In this document: positions 59,130 to 64,000 of the stretch, piece after piece
Numbering within the stretch: position 1 is the stretch's first letter
Layout of the letters: the number at the start of each line of letters is the position of its first letter
Assembly (NCBI GenBank): GCA_963849365.1
Contig: CAWKHA010000001.1
Span: 930,001-994,000 of the forward strand
Source: CAVQCJ01 sp963849365
GTDB lineage: Bacteria > Actinomycetota > Actinomycetes > Prado026
Direction of reading: 5' to 3'
DNA: 64,000 nucleotides
Program-made: the position numbers and the translations under genes
Notes under the pieces: generated by a model
What the model was told of the DNA's origin: nothing
Database searches by the model: none
Seen by the model: the letters and a program-made list of their open reading frames with translations, nothing else

Positions 59130-59981
59130 GTGACCGACGCGGTGCCGGGTGTGGCGGGGCCGTACGCCGACGACCTGGCGCTCGCGCTCGAGCTGGCCGA
59201 CGCTGCCGACGAGCTGACGCTGCGCCGGTTCCAGGCCCTCGACCTCGTCGTGGAGACCAAGCCGGACCTGACCCCGGTCAGCGACGCCGACCGGGCCGCC
59301 GAGCAGCTCATGCGCACCGAGCTCGGGCGGCGCAGGCCCGGGGACCGGCTGGTCGGCGAGGAGATGGGCGGCGACCGGCCGGACCAGGGCTGGCAGGGTC
59401 GCCGCTGGGTGCTGGACCCCATCGACGGCACCAAGAACTACGTGCGCGGCGTGCCGGTCTGGGCCACGCTCGTCGCGCTCGTCGACGGCATCGATGCCGT
59501 GGTCGGGGTGGTGTCGGCCCCTGCGCTGGGCCGCCGCTGGTGGGCCGCCCGTGCCGCCGGCGCCTGGGCCGGCGGTGCCTGGACCCACGGCGGTCCGAGG
59601 CGGCTCGGGGTGTCCGGGGTGCGGTCGCTGGGCGACGCGTCGCTGTCGTCGTCGGACCCCGTCGGCTGGCCCGACGGCGGCGCCGCCTTCGCCGCGATGG
59701 CCGGGCGGTGCTGGCGGACCCGGGCGTACGGCGACTTCTGGTCGCACGTGCTCGTCGCCGAGGGCGCCGTCGACGTCGCAGCCGAACCGGAGCTGTCCGT
59801 CTGGGACGTGGCCGCGCTGGTGCCCGTGGTCCAGGAGGCGGGCGGGCGCATCACCGGATGCGACGGCGGGCCGGTCCTGCTGGGTGGCGGCGCCGTGACC
59901 ACCAACGGCGCACTGCACGAGGACGTCCTGGACGCCCTCCGCCCCGGCCTGTCCGGCTCGGTGACCAGGCCGGCTCGGTGA
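59130..59981 (+). CDS. hisN: Histidinol-phosphatase, inositol-monophosphatase family
   Basis: 283-residue Mg-dependent phosphatase. Motifs: VVETKPDLTPVSDADRAAEQ, metal-binding RLVGEEMGG, WVLDPIDGTKNYVRGVPVWA, and SVWDVAALVPVVQEAGG. This is the HisN branch used by actinobacteria for histidine synthesis. GTG 59130 is 6 nt after TAGCCT, a leaderless layout. The C-terminus and stop are encoded inside a 17-bp tandem repeat, so its final residues (SVTRPAR) are repeat-derived. Confidence 0.93.
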   Translation: MTDAVPGVAGPYADDLALALELADAADELTLRRFQALDLVVETKPDLTPVSDADRAAEQLMRTELGRRRPGDRLVGEEMGGDRPDQGWQGRRWVLDPIDGTKNYVRGVPVWATLVALVDGIDAVVGVVSAPALGRRWWAARAAGAWAGGAWTHGGPRRLGVSGVRSLGDASLSSSDPVGWPDGGAAFAAMAGRCWRTRAYGDFWSHVLVAEGAVDVAAEPELSVWDVAALVPVVQEAGGRITGCDGGPVLLGGGAVTTNGALHEDVLDALRPGLSGSVTRPAR

Positions 59982-60034
59982 CCAGGCCGGCTCGGTGACC
60001 AGGCCGGCTCGGTGACTAGGCCGGCTCGGTGACC
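59953..60034. repeat. 17-bp tandem repeat across two convergent stop codons
   Basis: Unit CCGGCTCGGTGACCAGG occurs at 59953-59969, 59970-59986 and 59987-60003, then once with one change (60004-60020) and as a 14-bp partial. Each unit contains TGA on the plus strand. The hisN stop (59979-59981) and the stop of the convergent membrane-protein gene (60016-60018) both lie in it. Likely variable between strains. Confidence 0.9.
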
Positions 60035-60783
60035 GCGTCGGCAGGCGCGAGGACGGCGGCGCGCGCCCGCCGGACCGGAGCCAGCCGGGCCAGCGCCACC
60101 AGGACGGCGGGTGCCACGGCGACGGCGACGAGGTCGAACCAGCCGTAGCCGCCGGCCGCCCCCGACGGCGGGTTGCCCATCGCGACGATGCCGGTCGGGT
60201 CCTTCGGCGCCCACGTCCAGATCCGCAGCGAGGTCCCCAGCAGCTCGAGGTAGGTGACGACGACGAACGCCCCGACGTAGAGCAGCCGGGCCCGGCCGAA
60301 GGCGAGGAAGCCGAGCAGGCAGGCGAACCAGAACGCCCCGAGCACGTCCAGCCGCGGCGCCAGCGGGCTGAGCCCCCACAGCGCGTAGCCGCCGCCCGCC
60401 ACGACCGTCGCGACGACAGCCGGCCGGGCCTGGCGGCGCAGCAGCGCCGAGCCACCGATCGAGAGCGCGGCCAGGTACACCAGCCCGTGCCCGGGCGGCA
60501 CGAACGCCGGCACGTCGTGCAGCCGGTACACGTACACGTGCAGCCAGCCGGAGAAGGTGTACTCGACGGCCGCCGCGAACACCACCACCACCGCGGTCTG
60601 CGCGCGCACCAGCGGCGCCTGGACGGCGAGCACGGCCACCAGGAGCGCCCAGGTACCGAGGCCGAGCAGGTCCTGCGTCGCCGGCGAGGCGGCCCGGTCG
60701 GCGACCAGCACGGCGGGGATCCACACCAGGACCGCGGCCGCGACCCACGCGGGGGGCGCGGCGGCCGTTCCACGGGCCGGCAT
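60016..60783 (-). CDS. Hypothetical multi-pass membrane protein
   Basis: 255-residue protein with about seven hydrophobic helices, such as WVAAAVLVWIPAVLVA, WALLVAVLAVQAPLV, FWFACLLGFLAFGRARLL and VAVAVAPAVLVALARL. A loop with EYTFSGWLHVYVYRLHDVPA and the segment LGTSLRIWTWAPKDPTGIVA look conserved and might be functional. ATG 60783 was taken; GTG 60792 is also possible. Carotenoid-related DUF proteins have a similar look, but I do not assign one. The C-terminus lies in the tandem repeat. Confidence 0.7.
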   Translation of the reverse strand: MPARGTAAAPPAWVAAAVLVWIPAVLVADRAASPATQDLLGLGTWALLVAVLAVQAPLVRAQTAVVVVFAAAVEYTFSGWLHVYVYRLHDVPAFVPPGHGLVYLAALSIGGSALLRRQARPAVVATVVAGGGYALWGLSPLAPRLDVLGAFWFACLLGFLAFGRARLLYVGAFVVVTYLELLGTSLRIWTWAPKDPTGIVAMGNPPSGAAGGYGWFDLVAVAVAPAVLVALARLAPVRRARAAVLAPADAVTEPA

Positions 60784-60920
60784 CGGGGGCACGGCCCCAG
60801 TCTGCCCGCCCCGGGCCCGTCGGCCCAGGTCCGCCGTGGTCGTGGACAGACCGGGCGCTGGGCCCAAGGATGTCCGGCACGGGTCCACCGAGACCGCGAC
60901 CGGCTGCCACGGGAGGACGC

Positions 60921-61304
60921 ATGACCGTACGAGAGGCGATGAGCCGCGAGGTCCTCACCGTCGGGCCCGGGCACACCCTGCGCGAGGTCAGCGTGGCCAT
61001 GCGGTCCCGCAAGGTTGGCGCCGTCGTGGTGGTGGACCCCGACGGCGAGGGCGCCGGCATCCTGACCGAGCGCGACGTGCTGGTGGCGCTCGCCGAGGGC
61101 GCCGACCCGGACGTCGAGACCGTCTCCTCGCACCTCACCCCGGAGATCGTCTACGCGTCGCCGGACTGGTCGCTGGAGCAGGCGGCCGAGGCGATGCTGC
61201 GCGGCGGGTTCCGGCACCTGGTCGTGCTGGACGGGGGCGACGTCGCCGGGATCCTGTCGGTCCGCGACATCGTCCGGCTGTGGCACACCGAACGGATCAG
61301 CTGA
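60921..61304 (+). CDS. Tandem CBS-domain protein
   Basis: 127-residue protein formed entirely of two CBS motifs: residues about 1-58 (VREAMSREVLTVGPGHTLRE, GILTERDVLVALAEG) and 65-125 (LEQAAEAMLRGGFRHLVVLD, GILSVRDIVRLW). These bind adenine nucleotides and sense energy state. ATG 60921 has a GGGAGGA ribosome site. It is convergent with the AI-2E-family gene and overlaps it by 8 bp. Confidence 0.92.
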   Translation: MTVREAMSREVLTVGPGHTLREVSVAMRSRKVGAVVVVDPDGEGAGILTERDVLVALAEGADPDVETVSSHLTPEIVYASPDWSLEQAAEAMLRGGFRHLVVLDGGDVAGILSVRDIVRLWHTERIS

Positions 61305-62415
61305 CCTCGGCGGCGGCATCCGGCGTCCCGCGCCGGGCGTAGTAGCCGAACACCGTCGTCAGCACGGCGGCCAGCGGTACGGCCACGACCGCTCCGACCA
61401 GGCCGGCGAGGACGGTGCCGGCGGTGACCGCGGCCACCACGCCGAGCGGGTGCAGCCGGACCAGACGTCCCATCACCAGCGGCTGCAGCAGGTGACCCTC
61501 GACCTGCTGCACCACGATGATGGCCACGAGCACGACCACCGCCGCGACGACGCCGCGCGTGGCGAGCGCGACGACGACGGCGACGAAGCCGCTGACGAAC
61601 GCACCGATGATCGGCACGAACGCACCGAAGAAGACCAGGGCCGCCAGCGGCACCGCGAGCGGCACTCCGACCACCCCGAGCACCAGGCCGATCGAGACCG
61701 CGTCGACGAACGCGATAAGGACCGTCCCCCGCACATACGCCGTGAGCACGAGCCAGCTGCGCTGACCGACCTCACGCACCCCCTCCTGGCTGCGCCGCGG
61801 GAACAGCGACACGCACCAGGACCAGATGCGCGCGCCGTCGAGCAGCATGAACACCGTCGAGAACAGCGCGATCGCCGCGCCGGACAGCACTTCCAGAGCG
61901 ATCCGGGTCCCGGACAGGGCGCCGGACAGCAGCCCGTTGCGGTTCGACTGGATCGCGTCCCAGATCTGTTGCAGGTAGCCCTGCAGTGTCGCGTCGTCGA
62001 TCCCGAAGGTGTCCCGCAGCCAGGAGCGGATCTGCGCGAGACCGTCGGCGAACTTGTCGCTCAGGTCGGAGAACGAGCCGCCGACCTGCACGGCCAGCGC
62101 CGCGATCAGCGCGGCCAGGACCGCGATGGCCACGACCAGTACGAGGGTGGTCGCGAACCCGCGCGAGCCCCGCATCACGCGCTGGACCCATCGCACCGCG
62201 GGGTCGAGCAGGGCTGTCACCAGCGTCGCCACGAACAGCGCCAGGATCAGCAGCTTGAGCCGGTCGGCGAGCAGCAGCAGGGCCAGGACCGCGGCGGCGA
62301 TGGCCAGCACCCGCCACGACCAGTCCGCGGCGACCCGGACCGGCCGTGGCACCTCAAGGTGCGACGGTGCGCGCTCGCCGGCCGCGTCGCCGCCCACGCC
62401 TTCGCCGGTCTGCAT
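61297..62415 (-). CDS. AI-2E/TqsA-family transporter
   Basis: 372-residue membrane protein with the usual 7-8 helices of the AI-2E family: VLAIAAAVLALLLLADRLKL, LVLVVAIAVLAALIAALAV, the central loop QVGGSFSDLSDKFADGL and the conserved GAFVPIIGAFVSGFVAVVVA and VVQQVEGHLLQPLVMGR segments. ATG 62415 follows CAGGCT by 6 nt. Proposed roles of the family range from signal export to ion transport; substrate unknown. Confidence 0.88.
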   Translation of the reverse strand: MQTGEGVGGDAAGERAPSHLEVPRPVRVAADWSWRVLAIAAAVLALLLLADRLKLLILALFVATLVTALLDPAVRWVQRVMRGSRGFATTLVLVVAIAVLAALIAALAVQVGGSFSDLSDKFADGLAQIRSWLRDTFGIDDATLQGYLQQIWDAIQSNRNGLLSGALSGTRIALEVLSGAAIALFSTVFMLLDGARIWSWCVSLFPRRSQEGVREVGQRSWLVLTAYVRGTVLIAFVDAVSIGLVLGVVGVPLAVPLAALVFFGAFVPIIGAFVSGFVAVVVALATRGVVAAVVVLVAIIVVQQVEGHLLQPLVMGRLVRLHPLGVVAAVTAGTVLAGLVGAVVAVPLAAVLTTVFGYYARRGTPDAAAEVS

Positions 62416-62498
62416 GGCACGAGCCTGAAGGGTGCCGAGGTCTGCGGCCAGCCCGGCGCGCCGACGAGCCCGCCGGCTTTCGCCCGGTCCCGGCGGGG

Positions 62499-63746
62499 TC
62501 AGGCGCCGGCGTCCTGGCCGTCGCCGAGGTCGCCGGCCACTGCGCCGACGACGAAGACCGCCGGGGACCCGACCGCGGCCAGGTCCCCGCCGTGCGCGAC
62601 GCCGGCCAGGGTGCCGCGCACCGGCTGGCGGCCGTCCTGGAGCCCGGCGACCGGGGTCGGACCCGGGAGCCCGCCGGCCAGCAGGGCCTCGGCGATCGCC
62701 CCGATCGTCCGCACGCCCATGAGCACGACCAGCGTGCCACCCACCGCAGCCAGCGCCTTCCAGTCGACCGTGGAGGCCGGGTCGCCCGGCGGCACGTGCC
62801 CGGACACGACCGTGAACGCCTGGACGACGCCGCGGTGCGTGAGCGGGATGCCGGCCGCCCCCGGTACGGCCACCGCACTGGTCACGCCGGGGACGACCTC
62901 GACCGCCACCCCGGCACGCACGCAGTCCTGCAGCTCCTCCATGCCGCGGCCGAACACGTACGGGTCGCCACCCTTGAGCCGGACCACCACCCGCCCGGCT
63001 CTGGCGTGCTCGACCAGCAGGCGGCTGATCTCTTCCTGCGGCATCGACCGTCCGCCGGGCAGCTTGGCCGCGTCGACGACCGTCACGTCCGCGCCGAGCT
63101 CGTCGAGGACCGCCAGCGGGGCCAGCCGGTCGGTGACGACGACGTCGGCCTCGGCCAGCGCGGCCCGCCCGCGCAGTGTCAGCAGGCCCGGGTCGCCTGG
63201 TCCCCCGCCCACCAGCACGACCCGACCGGGCCGCGGCCGGCCAGCGGCGGCGCCCGGGTCGGGTGCTGCAACGGGAGCCCGCTGCGCCACAGCCAGGAGC
63301 CGATCGCGCAGGGCGGCGGCCCGGGCCGGGTCCCGGTCCGCGTGCACGGCCACGGTGTACGGACCGGTGCGGCCGGTGGCCGGGACCCAGGCGCTGGCCG
63401 CCGACGCGTCGTCAGCGCGGACGCACAGCGTGCGCTGCCGCTCCGCCTCGGCGGCGACGGCCCGGTTCACCTCGGCCACGTCCGTGCAGGCCATGGCCAG
63501 CCAGGCGCCGGCCAGGTCGCCGTCGCGGAACCGGCGCCGCTGCCAGCGCAGCCGCCCGGTCGCCGCCAGGTCCGCGAGCGCGGGGGTCGCCTCCGGCGCG
63601 ACGACGGTGACCACCGCCCCGGCGGCGAGCAGCCCGGCGACCCGGCGCAGCGCCACCGCGCCGCCGCCGACGACCACGACGGCACGCCCCTCGAGCCGCA
63701 ACCCGAGCGGGTACAGCGGAGCGGGGCCGATGCGGGGCTCGTCCAT
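62499..63746 (-). CDS. cobA: Fused precorrin-2 dehydrogenase / uroporphyrinogen-III C-methyltransferase
   Basis: 415-residue two-domain enzyme for siroheme and cobalamin. The N-terminal domain (about 1-165) has LYPLGLRLEGRAVVVVGGGA, an NAD site for precorrin-2 oxidation. The C-terminal SUMT domain begins VVLVGGGPGDPGLLTLRGRA and includes VVRLKGGDPYVFGRGMEEL and VVPGVTSAVAVPGAAGIPLTH. ATG 63746 gives MDEPRIGPAPLYPLGLRL; an upstream ATG at 63812 is less likely. Divergent from the nitroreductase gene. Confidence 0.93.
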   Translation of the reverse strand: MDEPRIGPAPLYPLGLRLEGRAVVVVGGGAVALRRVAGLLAAGAVVTVVAPEATPALADLAATGRLRWQRRRFRDGDLAGAWLAMACTDVAEVNRAVAAEAERQRTLCVRADDASAASAWVPATGRTGPYTVAVHADRDPARAAALRDRLLAVAQRAPVAAPDPGAAAGRPRPGRVVLVGGGPGDPGLLTLRGRAALAEADVVVTDRLAPLAVLDELGADVTVVDAAKLPGGRSMPQEEISRLLVEHARAGRVVVRLKGGDPYVFGRGMEELQDCVRAGVAVEVVPGVTSAVAVPGAAGIPLTHRGVVQAFTVVSGHVPPGDPASTVDWKALAAVGGTLVVLMGVRTIGAIAEALLAGGLPGPTPVAGLQDGRQPVRGTLAGVAHGGDLAAVGSPAVFVVGAVAGDLGDGQDAGA

Positions 63747-63800
63747 GGCCCGCTCATCGTCCCACCCGGCGCCGCTCACCCCGTGGGTTCCCTGAAATAT

Positions 63801-63812
63801 TTGAAGGCTCAA
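63801..63812. promoter_or_regulatory. Short dyad TTGA-N4-TCAA upstream of the nitroreductase gene
   Basis: TTGA (63801-63804) and TCAA (63809-63812) form a dyad in the AT-rich 83-bp gap between divergent genes. MarR-family operators with TTGAA/TTCAA arms are common upstream of nitroreductase and quinone genes in actinobacteria. Short and imperfect, so tentative. Confidence 0.3.
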
Positions 63813-63829
63813 CTATTGTTGCGGGATGC

Positions 63830-64000
63830 ATGACCACCACGTACGACCTCGCCGACACCCTCGCCCTGGACCCGGCCGCCCAGGACCTGCTCTTCCGCGC
63901 GGCCCGGACCGCCAGCGCGTTCAGCGACGAGCCCGTGTCGGACGAGCAGGTCCGCGCCGTCTACGACCTGGTCAAGTGGGCACCCACCGCGATGAACAGC
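63830..64000 (+). CDS. Nitroreductase-family protein (3' end outside window)
   Basis: The first 57 residues from ATG 63830 read MTTTYDLADTLALDPAAQDL, followed by LFRAARTASAFSDEPVSDEQ and VKWAPTAMNS at the window edge. This matches the malonic-semialdehyde-reductase/RutE-like branch of the FMN nitroreductases. The remainder lies outside, so the active site cannot be judged. Confidence 0.8.
   Translation, partial: MTTTYDLADTLALDPAAQDLLFRAARTASAFSDEPVSDEQVRAVYDLVKWAPTAMNS

Noticed and set aside
59953..60034. Possible CRISPR array
   Set aside because: Units are contiguous with no unique spacers, and no cas genes are nearby; it is a simple tandem repeat.

Overview
The window is a chromosomal piece of a very GC-rich actinobacterium. 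Several marker genes support this: a WhiB1-type regulator, a SigR/RsrA thiol-stress pair, nickel superoxide dismutase with its maturation protease, a fused 2-oxoglutarate decarboxylase (Kgd) with a DUF6104-type mini-gene beside it, the 24-residue ribosomal protein bL37 and a BsaP-like biotin synthase partner. The order whiB1 - pdtaS ... BCCP-like protein ... bL37 - rsrA - sigR ... SRAP - aroA - rsgA resembles the mycobacterial whiB1-to-rsgA neighbourhood, opened up by biotin genes and other inserts. NiSOD and two membrane HD-GYP proteins argue against Mycobacterium itself. I cannot name a genus. Many genes carry a TANNNT-like -10 hexamer 6-8 nt before the start codon, the geometry of leaderless transcripts, and I used this to choose several starts.

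Layout. 0-13.3 kb is a catabolic locus. It holds an oligopeptide-type ABC importer (substrate-binding protein cut by the window edge, two permeases, two ATPases), a strong TetR-type palindrome, a phytoene-dehydrogenase-like flavoprotein, two Rieske oxygenases, a sarcosine-oxidase-like flavoprotein, a TetR regulator, a P1 peptidase and an acetylpolyamine-deacetylase-like enzyme. The set would suit uptake and oxidative N-demethylation of an N-methylated amine or betaine, but the substrate is not known. 13.4-30.6 kb carries a secreted subtilase, an ABC exporter pair, kgd, hydrolases, malic enzyme, divergent sodX/sodN, a phosphatase, an acetyltransferase, an RsbW-like/SigF-like pair and a lipid kinase.

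30.9-48.7 kb holds whiB1 and pdtaS, followed by a biotin region. bioF, nagA and bioD are separated from bioB by about 6 kb of accessory DNA: two VOC proteins, a TMEM175-like channel, an NmrA-like protein, an intact IS110-family transposase with long non-coding flanks, and an alpha/beta hydrolase paralogous to one at 22 kb. After bioB come an IlvG-type ThDP enzyme, a hotdog thioesterase, BsaP, an orphan PilT ATPase, a BCCP-like protein and a biotin carboxylase. No bioA is visible.

48.7-64 kb has a tandem pair of membrane HD-GYP proteins, one with a degraded signature, preceded by a 259-bp element bounded by 27-bp perfect inverted repeats. Two unrecognised proteins, bL37, rsrA-sigR with a SigR-type promoter, SRAP, aroA, rsgA, hisN, CBS, AI-2E-family and siroheme/cobalamin genes follow. 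The window ends in a nitroreductase-family gene. The least explained items are the amine-like catabolic locus, the inverted-repeat element in front of the HD-GYP pair, the IS110 flanks and the split biotin region.
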